Shown here piece after piece: positions 1 through 10,982 of a stretch of 64,000 nucleotides of DNA. The position numbers and the translations under genes are program-made. Source of the stretch: Leptobrachium leishanense. Taxonomy: Eukaryota; Chordata; Amphibia; Anura; Megophryidae. The stretch is from positions 61,745,422-61,809,421 of the forward strand of contig CM019069.1 of assembly GCA_009667805.1 (NCBI GenBank). The letters are read 5' to 3'. The notes beneath the pieces were generated by a model, which worked only from the letters and a program-made list of their open reading frames with translations, was not told the DNA's origin and did not search any database. Each line of letters starts with the position of its first letter. The stretch's first letter is position 1.

Positions 1-1546
1 TTTAGGGAAATTAGTGTACATTTGTAATTGTATTCAGAATGAAATTCTACAAGGACTTTTTAAAGAACCATATGCAACTAAAATGACATCAATTGGTTTT
101 GTAATACAGTAATAAATGTTTCTTTTGTGAATTCTTCATTACCACTCTGAAGAACAGAGGTTCATTCAAGTGTTTTCAATCAGGTATTGAAAACACCTGT
201 GGATGTCACGGAGCAGCAATAAAGCATAATAAGCACCAATTAGGCAGCTTTAAAATGACTGTGATACTCAGCTCCTTCTAGACATTTACTGGTGTGGTTA
301 CAAACATGGTGAAGTCAAGAGAATGGTCCAGGAAGACAAGAGAAGAGGTGATTACTCTTCACAGGAAGGGCAATGGCTATAAGAAGATTGCAAAGATGTT
401 AAACATACCAAGAGAGACCATAGGAAGCATCATTTGCAAATTCAAGGCAAAGGGCACTGTTGAAACGCTACCTGGTCGTGGCAGAAAGAAGATGCTGACT
501 TCGACTGCTGTGCGCTACCTGAAGGGTAGAGTGAAGAAAAGTCCCCGTGTGACTGCTGAGGAACTGAGAAAAGATTTGTCAGATGTGGGTACTGAAGTTT
601 CAGCTCAGACAATACGGCGCACACTGCGTAATGAAGGCCTCCATGCCAGAACTCCCAGGCGCACCCCCTTGCTGTCTCCAAAGAATAAGAAGAGTCGACT
701 GCAGTATGCCAAAAGTCATGTGGACAAACCACAGAAGTTTTGGCATAGTGTTCTGTGGACTGATGAAACAAAATTAGAACTGTTTGGGCCTATGGATCAA
801 CGCTATGTTTGGAGGAGGAAGAACAAGGCCTATGAAGAAAAGAACACCTTGCCTACTGTGAAGCATGGCGGGGGGTCAATCATGCTTTAGGGCTGTTTTG
901 CTGCTGCAGGTACAGGGAAGCTTCAGCGTGTGCAAGGTACCATGAATTCTCTTCAGTACCAGGAGATATTGGGTGACAATGTGATGCAGTCCGTCACAAA
1001 CCTGAGGCTTGGGAGACGTTGGACCTTTCAACAGGACAATGATCCCAAGCATACCTCCAAGTCCACTAGAGCATGGTTGCAGATTAAAGGCTGGAACATT
1101 TTGGAGTGGCCATCGCAGTCACCTGACTTAAATCCGATTGAGAACCTCTGGTGGGACTTAAATAAAGCAGTTGCAGTGCACAAGCCTAAGAATGTGACTG
1201 AACTGGAGGCTTTTGCCCGTGACGAATGGGCGAAGATACCCGTAGATCGCTGCAAGACACTTGTGTCAAGCTATGCTTCACGTTTAAAAGCTGTTATAAC
1301 TGTAAAAGGATGTTGTACTAAGTACTAAGATTGAATGTCACTTGGGGGTTGAATAAAACTGATAATGATGTGAGCACAGAAAAGACATTTGTGGTTATTT
1401 CATTATAAATGTTAGGTTATATTTGCCTGACCTACACGTGCCTCTTTGATTTAATTGTAAGCAAGATGACTGAATGATCAAAATCAATGTCAAACTGGCC
1501 AAAACACTCAATTTCAGTGGGGGTTGAATAATTTTGAACACAACTG
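1..1546 (+). mobile_element. Tc1-like DNA transposon, copy 1 (5' end cut by window edge)
   Basis: Nearly identical to the complete copy at 37226-38827. By comparison, about 44 bp of its 5' end lie outside the window. The 3' terminal repeat ends with CACAACTG followed by TA, the target site of the Tc1/mariner superfamily. Relative to the second copy it lacks a short AT-rich segment near position 140. It carries a transposase reading frame with one internal stop codon. The close similarity of the two copies suggests recent activity of the family; this is judged by eye, not by a computed identity. Confidence 0.93.
294..1328 (+). pseudogene. Tc1-like transposase with one in-frame stop
   Basis: Cut-and-paste transposase, a nuclear DNA-binding DDE enzyme. 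The frame begins MVTNMVKSREWSRKT and runs to 1328 without a frameshift. It is interrupted only by a TAG at 888-890, where the second copy has TGG (Trp). An N-terminal paired-like helix-turn-helix region (about residues 10-120) precedes the catalytic part. The first catalytic Asp is in [11 protein letters not shown], the second in [10 protein letters not shown], and the Glu in [11 protein letters not shown], with the DD34E spacing typical of Tc1. The total of about 345 codons matches the usual family length. The stop makes this copy non-autonomous unless it is read through. Confidence 0.93.
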
Positions 1547-1548
1547 TA

Positions 1549-1845
1549 TGTATGTATATACACACACACATATATATGGGTATGTATATGCATACAGATA
1601 TATATTACGCAGACCTCAGACCAGAAATACATATACCTTAACTTAAGCACCTGCATAATTTAATTCTGTACTAACTTACTACCTCGTCTGGACATCAAAT
1701 TCTTATTAGATAGGAGTAGTTTTTATTATTGTACACATACATGTTGATTTTTATTTACAAATGACAAATAAATAATTTATGTAACTTTATTTTTCTTTTA
1801 ATATATATGCTCATTTCACCTGCCCAACTATTTCTCAGAAAAGAT
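1549..1845. other. AT-rich spacer with CA/TA microsatellite
   Basis: Immediately after the Tc1 terminal repeat there is a short CA/TA microsatellite (about 1555-1605). The rest is AT-rich sequence with no gene or recognisable element. Confidence 0.6.
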
Positions 1846-2690
1846 TAACTGTCCCAGCACTCCGTTTTTCCCCTATCAATTTATTTTATTTTGTTTAGGG
1901 GGTGGGGGGGGGGAGAGGGTACAGACAGACTGAACAGAAACTTCAGAGTCCTGCTGTCCCAGCACTCCATTTTTCCTCCATCAATTTCCTTTCGTTGGAG
2001 GAAGGGGCAGCTATACCATAAATTTTGAAAGCCTGATGAGCCGTTCGGAGGCCTGTCCCGGCACTCAGATTTATTTTTTTTGTTGGGCTATGGCATGGTG
2101 GATCAACGCATTACGAGGAGCTCTCGCTCTTTGGATTTTTTTCTCGCCGGAGTTTTTTTGATGACTCCTCTCAGATTTGCTGCCCCGTTTTTGCCCTGAG
2201 CGCTCTGGGTGTCTGGATGACCCGATTGAACCCCTCTCCAACCTGCTTCTTCCTTCGGTGGGGTGGATAGCTGACCCGATCCACTTGCGGCCTAGTCGGG
2301 ACAGTCTTGGCGGTTTCCACGTGTCCCGTGAGGTCAGTCTTCCGAGCCAACGCTCACACCCTGCACGTCCAGAGCAGATGCTGCATTCCACTGCAGTCTC
2401 GTCGCACTGGGTCCGTGCCTGCTGTTTCGGTCGACTTTTGGTGGCCATCTTAAAGCCTGTTGGGCTGGGCGAGTCTGCACCTCCAGCTTGGGGCACGATG
2501 GGGAAGAATAATTATTTTTTTTCCATATGGGGAGGGGGAAGAGACAGAGAGCATACGCACCTGCTTCTCGCGAGCTCCTTTGTGATGAGCGGGTCAGCCT
2601 CACGTGACCTGTTGATGTCAGCGCTGTCATTCTCTTCCGGGCTTGCTGTGGTGATGCGCTGACTCGTGCGACAAACACGCACGGAGTGAG
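1846..2690. repeat. Unclassified repeat with three spaced copies of a CTGTCCCAGCACTC motif
   Basis: The motif CTGTCCCAGCACTCC followed by a T-run occurs near 1850 and 1957, and in a diverged form near 2055. From about 2080 to 2690 the DNA is GC-rich with opposing, overlapping open frames that show no protein family and look like transposon interior. A CAGGTGCGT-like splice-donor motif is present on the - strand near 2560. This is probably the interior of the hAT-like element that ends at 2852, but no left end is visible. Confidence 0.45.
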
Positions 2691-2852
2691 CGCCGGAGGC
2701 CGCGTTTGAAGTGCCGGAAACCGCGTCTGACGTCCCGCTGGAGCGGAAGTATCGGTAAAAATATCGGCCGATTTTTGACGAGTACGAGTACTCCTCAAAA
2801 CGGCAGTATCGGCACTGATACCGATACTGGTATTGGTATCGGTGCATCCCTA
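2690..2852 (+). mobile_element. Right end of a hAT-like element (ATGCACCGATA family), truncated copy
   Basis: It ends with TATCGGTGCATCCCTA, the same terminal repeat as the complete element at 9880-10529. It has similar subterminal short tandem motifs (GTATCGG, GATACCGATACT). No matching left terminus is seen upstream in the window, so only the right part is certain. Confidence 0.7.
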
Positions 2853-3494
2853 ATCTAAATACCGATTTTCACGTCTGCAACATCGTCTATTTTTAAGAAA
2901 TAGGTATCCGGTTTAAAATATTCAACCCCTTTTTCACCCCCTTATGGGTGGATTTTCTAAAAATCCTTCCTTAGTGGGTGCCCACATCATAAAAACCGTG
3001 CACCTTCAAAATTTCACCTTCCTAGGTTAAACGGTTTCAGCTGGGCGTTGAGTCAGTCGGTCAGGACTTTTGCGTTTATATTTTAACTAAAACAAACTAG
3101 AAAAAAAACAAAAACAAAGAACATGTAAGATATAAGCAACATAAAAAAAAAATAAAAAACAAATTTGGTGGTAGTTGCCCTTTTAAACGCATTTTAGAAG
3201 TCACACTGGAGTTGCCCAGACACTGCCAGGTCCGTAAGATACAGTTAGCGCACTAATTGTGTCCTGCAGTAAGATTCACAGTTGTTATTCTCATAGTAGC
3301 TCTTTAAATTGACAATGCTCCCTTATTCCGTTAATCGTACATTTATCACAAATTGTTGATTTAAGAACATGCGGTCACGCAGAATTCAAGTCAAAGTGAC
3401 AAACTATTGAAATTAGAGTTTTCCTCTGAGCAAACCTTTTGATTAACCAGCCTTCGGTGATAGCAAGATTTTTCTCAAATGCGAGTGTCTTACC
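2853..3494. other. Intergenic; 3' part of a TTAA-type frog repeat near 3090-3190
   Basis: The A-rich stretch and TTTGGTGGTAGTTGCCCTTTT at about 3100-3185 resembles the ends of elements near 8230, 16095 and 34350. The remainder shows no gene. Confidence 0.4.
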
Positions 3495-4384
3495 TAGGGC
3501 TGAAACAACGAAGCAGTGAGAATAGTTGACAACGATTTTCATTAACCGATTTGTGTACAGCACACACTGTTTAGAGTCAGACCGAGTAAACGGTATAACC
3601 GCAGACTGCTTCGGAGCTGATTGGACAAGACGTGACAATTGCCTTATTTCTAGCGTTATGTCAGACATAACCAGTTTGTTATTATTCAGTTTACAACTGT
3701 AGCAGCTCTATTGCACAGACCCTGGGATAATGCCACTGGGTAGGGGCGATGTACAGCTGGTGTTATATTTTTACTTGAAGCTGGAGTCCAGTGCCACCAC
3801 CCCAACCCCCTCTTTGTAGGAAAGCACCAGACCAAAAGGGAGAGAATGGCAGCTTCAGAGCAAACTCCCTCCCACACTCAGGTCCGGTCTTTTGCACAAA
3901 CCCACTCCCGCTCATACTCTGGTCAGGTCCCTTGCCCAAACTCACTCCCTTCCACCTCCGGACCCTCCTCCCTCAGGTTGTTCGTGAAATTATTGTAAAT
4001 GGACACTCTACGCACCCTGACCACTTTAGCTTATTAAAGTGGTCAGGCTGTGTGGAGTGCCCCCCCTTTTCCCCCTGCTGACATCATGGTTATCTAAGCA
4101 TTCGCAGCACCGTTCGTTTGGACAGAAAGCAGACATGGGCTTAAGCCGCGTACGCAACATCAATCCATCACTCAGACGATGTGCTCATGTACCTGGTGTG
4201 CGAAAAGGATGTAATGTACGTACGAAAGTTATGTACACTATGCAAATTGCTTACCAAAAAAGGAGTGGGGAGGCAGGTTTTTTTTTTAACATAATGTTCC
4301 TTTTAAGTAAACAAAATGTTTATTTTTTTTATCCGATTTAAAAAAAAATAATAATAATGAAAATAATCGTTAGTTGCAGCCCTA
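3495..4384. mobile_element. hAT-like non-autonomous element with 8-bp target duplication
   Basis: The termini are TAGGGCTGAAACAACG on the left and CGTTAGTTGCAGCCCTA on the right. They are imperfect inverted repeats of a widespread TAGGGCTG hAT family. The flanks GTCTTACC (3487-3494) and GTCTTAAC (4385-4392) match at 7 of 8 positions, as expected for hAT. The interior contains a small hairpin near 3990-4060 and no transposase. A left-end fragment of the same family is at about 57378. Confidence 0.85.
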
Positions 4385-5565
4385 GTCTTAACACACACGT
4401 GTATATGTAATTGTTCGACCTCTCTCAAAAGATCTTTCCATGTGATGTGTGCATTAAAGCCATAAGTTTATTATATAGGTTTACCCCACACTGATGTACA
4501 AATTCTATTATTAATTGAACAGTCTGCAAGTTATAAAACTGAAGAGGAGGGGGGAGCGCCAGTTTATTTCACGCTACAGTGTTCCACGGAGCACCTATAA
4601 ATCTGTAAGGTGTAGTAACAAAGTACAAAGTACAAAGTCAGAGTCCATTCATAAAACAGAGAAGCAGCCTGCAGGCGTGTGTACTCACCCTCCTCGGAGC
4701 ACGGGATCACACAGCAGCGTGCCGATTGTCTCACTGGGTTTTATACTCTGCACAAGTGGGAAATGCCAGGAAATGACTCTGCAAAATTAAGATTAGTGAC
4801 TATCAAGTAATACAGTAGCCAAAAAAATAAAATACACATATTTTACGCCAAGGTTGTGCCCTTTGCAGGTGTTAATAATACCTGATGTATAAACACATTA
4901 CATCAGAGATATAAATTATCCTTATTGTGCAAAAATTGTGGTTTTAGAAATTTCAGGGAGCAAAGGATTAACCCTTTAAAAACAGTATCCACAACCATGT
5001 CCACTTAAACCCTTTTAGATGTTTTTGAACCTCATTGCTCTCATGATGCCTAATCACCTCAAAAAAGCATTATGGGAAACGTAGTTTCAAAAGATTCAGG
5101 GGGCCAAGGCAGCTGGCCCCTGCTTTAACATCTTCCTGTTGAGATAATGTTTAATATAGACTAGAGATAGGAGCAAAAAGGATACGGGCCGTAACAGTGA
5201 CGTGGTGTAACTGTATGAACCCTTTCAGCATGGGTAGAGGCCATATCCGGTGTAAGTGTAACCAGAGCTAAACATACCAACTCTATAGACATTAATCATA
5301 TGGCTCTGGGAAGTTTACACCCGACCCAGAATCTATCCCAGTATCTGTACACGAAGGTGATCTATTCATTAACTGTAATTCGTGTCTACTTGCATCAGAA
5401 CGCAGGGAGACACAGAACACATTTATAGGAAATCTATTTTAAAAAAAGAATGTATTTATACATTTCTGCATCGCAAATGAACCCAATTATTTAAAAGGGA
5501 CATTACTTGTGCATTACAAAAAGAAATATATATAAAAAATACATGCTACTCTTTTCTTTAAAGTA
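4385..5565. other. Intergenic, no feature recognised
   Basis: AT-rich single-copy-looking DNA. Short open frames show no homology I recognise. Confidence 0.5.
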
Positions 5566-6289
5566 CCGTAGATACTCGAGTATAACGCGACTCGAATATA
5601 ACGCAATGGGTAGAGATTCATTATGGAAATGAGAACATTACTCAAGAATATAACACGAGGAGCAAAATTATACAAAGTATACTGTACCGGTAAACAAAAT
5701 CCTTTGCGGTTCTCTTAACACAGTAAAGCCAGGGTACTTTTCTCTAGAATGATTGTAGTTGTTACCAAGTATGAAGCCACCAGCTACCCGTCTTCCTTAC
5801 TTGTGATAAGATGGCCGGTGGAGCGAGGTGACTAACGCAGTGAATCATTCACTGATAGCCAGCGTGCCGAGAGGTGTCGTTTTCTGACCCCCGGCTCCAG
5901 CAGGCAGGCTCATCCACTGCGTCGTCTTCCAATAGGCTCCCCCCCCCCCGAACGAGCTCCCGACGTCACTGTATAGGTGCCATGCGATTCTCCTCACTTT
6001 CAGAATGTAAGAACCACGAAGCGATCTTGAATGATTGGCTTAAACCGAGTGTGCCCTCTGGCCGTGATGGATCCCACCTTTCCTGAATCCGGGAGTTCCT
6101 GAAGTGTTTGCGGGTGTCTGGGAGACTACCGGAACTTCCGGGAGACTTGGGATCCATGAGCAAGTACCGTATTTTTCGCTCCATAAGACGCACCTGACCA
6201 TAAGACGCACCTAGTTTTTAGAGGAGGAAAACCGGAAAATAAATATTCTGAATGAAATAGTGTAATAATGGATATTGCCCCAGCTCGTG

Positions 6290-7060
6290 GATATGCCTTA
6301 GCTCACACGTGGATATGCCTTAGCTCACACATGGATTTGCCCCAGCTCACACATGGATTTGCCCCAGCTCACACATGGATCTGCCCCATCAGCTCATGGA
6401 TTTGCCCCAGCTCACACATGGATTTGCCCCAGCCAGCTCACACATGGATTTGCCCCAGCCAGCTCACACATGGATTTGCCCCAGCCAGCTCACACATGGA
6501 TTTGCCCCAGCCAGCTCACACATGGATTTGCCCCAGCCAGCTCACACATGGATTTGCCCCAGCCAGCTCACACATGGATTTGCCCCAGCCAGCTCACACA
6601 TGGATTTGCCCCAGCCAGCTCACACATGGATTTGCCCCAGCCAGCTCACACATGGATTTGCCCCATCAGCTCACACATGGATTTGCCCCAGCCAGCTCAC
6701 ACATGGATTTGCCCCAGCCAGCTCACACATGGATTTGCCCCAGCCAGCTCACACATGGATTTGCCCCAGCCAGCTCTCACATGGATTTGCCCCAGCCAGC
6801 TCTCACATGGATTTGCCCCATCAGCTCACACATGGATTTGCCCCATCAGCTCACACATGGATTTGCCCCATCAGCTCTCACATGGATTTGCCCCATCAGC
6901 TCACACATGGATTTGCCCCATCAGCTCACACATGGATTTGCCCCAGCCAGCTCACATGGATTTGCCCCATCAGCTCACACATGGATTTGCCCCATCAGCT
7001 CACACATGGATTTGCCCCATCAGCTCACACATGGATTTGCCCCATCAGCTCACACATTGA
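6290..7060. repeat. 26-bp minisatellite, about 29 copies
   Basis: The unit is CAGCTCACACATGGATTTGC plus CCCAGC. Most units are 26 bp and a later subset is 25 bp (CCCCATCAGCTC variant). Because the period is not a multiple of three, all three forward frames stay open and rotate through the same peptide repeat. The long open frames here are therefore an artefact of the repeat. Some units carry CTCTCAC or lack CA, forming sub-arrays toward the 3' side, which suggests segmental expansion. Confidence 0.95.
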
Positions 7061-7082
7061 TAATTCCCCAGCTCACATATGG

Positions 7083-7343
7083 ATATGGCCCAGCAGCTCG
7101 TGGATGTGCCTCCGCTCACCTGCCGCCGCCGCCGCGTTTGTCTCCCTCTGAGCATGCGTCCGGCGGCAGGAAGCTTGGGCACTCGCCTGGGGGAGCCACG
7201 TGACCGCGATCTCGGGAGATCGCGGTCACGTGGCTCCCCCAGGCGAGTGCCCAAGCTTCCTGCCGCCAGACGCATGCTCAGAGGGAGACGAACGCGGCGG
7301 CGGCAGGTGAGCGGAGGCACATCCACGAGCTGCTGGGCCATAT
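7083..7343. repeat. Near-perfect palindrome, arms about 130 bp
   Basis: The centre is at about 7214 (CGATCTCGGGAGATCG). The arms are GC-rich, include GCCGCCGCCGCCGCG on the left with its complement on the right, and extend out to ATATGGCCC / GGGCCATAT. Mismatches and short length differences are few. Transcripts from either strand would form a long hairpin. It also carries CAGGTGAGC, a splice-donor-like motif, on each strand. Confidence 0.93.
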
Positions 7344-7532
7344 TCGCTCCATAAGACGCACCCACTTTTCCCCCCACTTTTTGGGGGGAAAAAAGTGCGT
7401 CTTATGGAGCGAAAAATACGGTAAGTTGTTTTTTTTACACGCGATGCAGATTTCTCGAATATAACGTGACCCCTCCAATTTTAAGGTAAATTTTTTTCAC
7501 CCAAATCTAGCGGTATACTCGAGTATCTACAG

Positions 7533-8381
7533 TAATTGCAATAAAAAGGAAATCTAAAGCTAAGTTTTTATCTCCTGTTTCTATTTTGTGGATTTTTCCC
7601 ACAATGCAACATTTACCAAAATTTTAATACAAGTTCTACTTTACAACTGCGGTATAAGATAAAACAGTAGTGCAGAGGAGTGAATGTTTAGACACGGCTG
7701 CAAAGGGTCTATTGTGTTGTCTATGCCGAGATGTCAGCTTAATGAGAGGATAGTGGGCATTCAGATTTTTTTACTACCCCCTTGTGATGTCCTTTCCATA
7801 CAATGCAATCCTAATGAGTCAGATTTTGGAGAGCTGACCAACTCACTACATTCTATGCCCAATGCCACACAGTGAGGAGCAAGTGCTGTAAAGAACCTTT
7901 TGACTCCGCCAAGCATGCTATACCATCCCAGCAGTGAGTGGGCCTGACCACCGAGGGACAGGGTAGTATGCCCTGCAGCATCTCCCCAACCCCCCTCCCT
8001 TCCCTGCAGTAGATCAAAGAAATGGCTGCAGACTGGTTGCCGGGGGTTCAGGCAGTCCCACCTGCAGCCAATTTCAGTGATCCGCTGCCGCCCATGCGGT
8101 GTTCAGACCTGTCTGCCTCCCAGCATTAAGGGGGTTAACTAAATAAACATGAGAAAAAGTACATGTAGAATATAGCAAACAAACCAAACAAGAAAATTTT
8201 ATTTTTTGGTGGTTGTGTTCCTTTACAGGCAGTAGCGCAGTACACATGCTGCCACCAGACTTAGGCCTGTGTCAGATGAACGCAGTGATCACGTCCATGT
8301 TGCCGCACATTTTAACGTCTGTTGTAGCATAAAATTATGATCAATAGCGACCCACACACGAAGTACGTGGCACTGGACTTA
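7533..8381. mobile_element. Degraded TTAA-type frog repeat
   Basis: The stretch 7545-8235 shares phrases with the region near 15700-16100 and with 33738-34350: the block around TGGATTTTTCCCACAATGCAAC and the end TTTTGGTGGTTGTGTTCC. It is inferred to be a diverged member of the same non-autonomous family. No gene is seen. Confidence 0.5.
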
Positions 8382-8808
8382 GGCTAGGGTCAGACGAACG
8401 CATTTTTCACGTTGTCCGTGAAAAAGTGCGTTCGAACGAATGGACGTATTTTTTCACGGAATACGCGATAGCGGTCATACCATGCGCATTTTCGTACGTG
8501 ATTTTGTACGGATCATCAATAAAACCATTTCTGCGTCTGGACGTTATGTTGGCCGGACGTGTGCAGCGCCTGACGTCTCCTAATCACGCACACATACCGC
8601 TATGCGGCCGCAGCGCACTCTGTACGTCAGTAGTAGCGGTTTGACGTTCTCGAAAAAATGCGTTCGTTTGCCACTTGCGTTGCGCGGACGAACTTTTGTG
8701 CGGCCGTTCGTCGTATGTTCCCCGGCATTGGACGTCATTTGCTGCTAGCACGGCCGTGATTACGTGCGGCTAAACGCACGTTAAAACTGCTTTCGTCTGA
8801 CCTTAGCC
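8382..8808. mobile_element. Harbinger-like MITE with TTA duplication
   Basis: The left end is GGCTAGGGTCAGACGAACGC and the right end reads GTCTGACCTTAGCC, flanked by TTA on both sides. The interior is rich in ACGT-type alternating motifs and is partly self-complementary. Related copies are at 10983-11840, 39529-39953, 54645-55005 and, more diverged, 42095-42420, 50355-50480 and 56973-57250. The superfamily is inferred from the 3-bp TTA target; one copy could equally be read as having a TTAA target. Confidence 0.75.
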
Positions 8809-9879
8809 TTAATTTAGACAAGAACGTCAAACAGCTAGGACGGATGCACAGAGTGCGCCACGTCCGCGTTTCTTTGTGTGTGAGTGATGGAACGTAGTCA
8901 GACGTCCAGCATTTTTGACGGACAAAATGGTTTTTCATATTAATTTATCAATTTTTTTCATTTTACATATTAATTTGGTTTCCCATCTACATCAGTCAAA
9001 AAAAACTCAGTTGTGTACGGACGCACAGTGTGCTCAGAAACTTAACTCTCTGTAGAACTATGCTTTGCGTGCCATGTAATACCTGTGCACTGTGAACACA
9101 GCACTGTGCTTATATACAGTAATATGGGGGGGCAGGATATCACACCCACTCCTATCTCCCAGGGGGCGCACTATTCTTACATTACAAGGGGATGCAAACG
9201 AGGTTATGATTTCTCAATGTATTTTGATGAGAAACCATGTATACTCGTTTTTGGTAATTAAAGGGTTGAGGGCAGACACTTGGCTCCCCTGCTTTGAAAG
9301 GCTGTCACAGCCTTCAGAGACAGCATGGGGGTAAAAGAAAGGAGAGGCTGAGGATATTCAGTGTGATGATGGGTGTTAGAGTGTCCCTCGAATACAAGTC
9401 AGTGATGAGATGCACAGCGCATCAGAGAGACGATAATCCACTGGATTGATTCTTGTTCAGAGCATCTGGGAAACACATTCACTGTTACCGCACATTAATA
9501 TATTTGGCTTTTCCCACAAACCAACGGAAACCCCCCCGAATATCCACTGAAAGGAATAAAATGACACGAGACACTTACTGAAATTCTCTTTCTGACGTTA
9601 ATATTTCTCACCTTCAGGAATCTTAGAGGAGACATGTCCATACATGATCAGGTCAGCCCGGACATGAATTTGTATTTTCTTACACAGTCATTGAATCATA
9701 CAAATAGGGATAATAATCCACTCATTCTGAGATGATGAAACAAAGTGAAATCTGCTTAAAGAAACACAAAACCAAACATCTAGCGATTCCACGGGATGAG
9801 AGAGACCCTACTGCGCAGAGAATACTCTGTAGCATTTGGGACACTAGGAGATGCTACGATATCACAGCTGTATAAATAC
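8809..9879. other. Intergenic; MITE fragment then nothing recognised
   Basis: About 8815-9080 contains further fragments of the GGCTAGGGTCAGACG family. From there to 9871 no gene, repeat family or RNA gene is recognised. Confidence 0.45.
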
Positions 9880-10529
9880 TAGGGATGCACCGATACCACT
9901 TTTTTAAGACTGAGTACCGATACTTTTATTTTATGTCATGTGACCACTTTCCAATAAGAACAGACCTCATATAAAAATGCCCCCATCTTACATGTATATA
10001 TCCCGAGAGAATATATATATATATATATTCATATTCTATATCTCGGGGGGATATATATATAACCCCCAGCTCTCATGGATATGCCCCCATCGAACACTGG
10101 GGAAGCTGGCCACTGCATGAAAAGCACTCGGCCAGCGTTCCCCTCCGGCGGACTGCAATACTCACCCTTTCCGAAGGTCCGGTCGCACGGCTGTGGTGCG
10201 ATCACGTGGCCGCCGGGGCGTCTCTGGGACGCTGCCTCCAGCCAAGAGGCAGCGTCACAGAAGCGCCCGGCAGCCACGTGATCGCATCACAGCCATGCGA
10301 CCGGACCTTCGGAAGGGGTGAGTATTGCAGCCTGCCGGAGGGGAATGCGGGCTGCGTGCTTTACATGCACGCTGCCAGCTTCCCCAGCCCCGCGGATACC
10401 GGCAAGCCGGCCCAGCGCTGGCTTCCGGTATCGGGGGGGGGGGGGGGGGAAATCAGGCCATTTGCACAAGTACTAAATACTCGTGCAAACGGCAGTATCG
10501 GCACCGATACTAGTATCGGTGCATCCCTA
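9880..10529. mobile_element. hAT-like element with perfect 8-bp target duplication
   Basis: The termini are TAGGGATGCACCGATAC and GTATCGGTGCATCCCTA. The 8-bp flanks ATAAATAC (9872-9879 and 10530-10537) match exactly. The interior holds a TA microsatellite (about 10012-10060), one copy of a CAGCTCTCATGGATATGCCC motif related to the 26-bp minisatellite unit, and a large GC-rich hairpin. There is no transposase, so this is a non-autonomous element. Confidence 0.93.
10097..10387. repeat. Long GC-rich hairpin inside the hAT-like element
   Basis: The left arm begins CTGGGGAAGCTGGC, the right arm ends GCCAGCTTCCCCAG, and the centre is near 10242. The arms include GCAATACTCACCC / GGGTGAGTATTGC, so the right arm carries a splice-donor-like GGTGAGTATT. 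Confidence 0.88.
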
Positions 10530-10537
10530 ATAAATAC

Positions 10538-10982
10538 AGCTATTAATATCATGAGTGGTTATTCAAAGACCCGGGAGTGAAATCAGCAATCACTGCAGGG
10601 TCCCCAAAGTGCACCGAAGGCTTCCTCAAACCACCAAAATCAATCCAACAAACCACCCAATGCATCAGACGATCCGCCAAATGCATCTGAAAAAAGCTGA
10701 CTACCTGCCGACCAGGGGTAAGAAAGAGAAAAAAAACCTGCAACTTTTATAAAAGAACTAGTGCCTGAAATTCATAGGACCTTGTATATTATTAACAATA
10801 AAAAAGGTCTGTTACAGAATTTAAAAAAACATCAGAATTAAAAAAAATTACTGGAAAATGCCTATTTTTTTTTTCTAAAAAGATAGACTTTTTGCTACAA
10901 ATGAAAATAATAAATGGTTGAAAAAATATTTACTAAACGCAGGGAATTTTTTTTACATTGAAACCTATGGGATTCGCCTGCT
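10538..10982. other. Fragment of a TTATTCAAAGA-type MITE
   Basis: GGTTATTCAAAGACCCGGGAG at about 10557 and CCTATGGGATTCGCCTGC near 10970 resemble the element at 14855-15640. No coding sequence is seen. Confidence 0.45.

Larger units (their letters stand above)
6167..7421. mobile_element. Inner TA-flanked element nested in the one above
   Basis: The terminal repeats CCGTATTTTTCGCTCCATA (left) and TATGGAGCGAAAAATACGG (right) are each flanked by TA. The motif CATAAGACGCACC is repeated inside both ends, and the right end itself folds into a hairpin around the G/C run at 7360-7395. The interior is a minisatellite (6290-7060) and a long palindrome (7083-7343). No coding capacity is credible. Confidence 0.85.
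5566..7532. mobile_element. Outer TA-flanked (mariner/pogo-like) non-autonomous element
   Basis: The left end is TA then CCGTAGATACTCGAGTATA. The right end is the inverted counterpart TATACTCGAGTATCTACAG followed by TA. A TA duplication and this style of terminal repeat fit the IS630-Tc1-mariner superfamily (pogo-like); that assignment is an inference. The element has been invaded by a second element (6167-7421). No transposase frame is visible. Confidence 0.82.

Noticed and set aside
2031..2062. CCTGATGAGCCG as a possible second hammerhead core
   Set aside because: A stem-like GCC...GGC follows, but the GAAA box is missing and no stem III or stem I closes.
6268..7203. Long open frames (up to 311 codons) encoding a repetitive peptide
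   Set aside because: A 26-bp tandem repeat keeps all three forward frames open. The peptide is a by-product, and no start context, intron or homology supports a gene.
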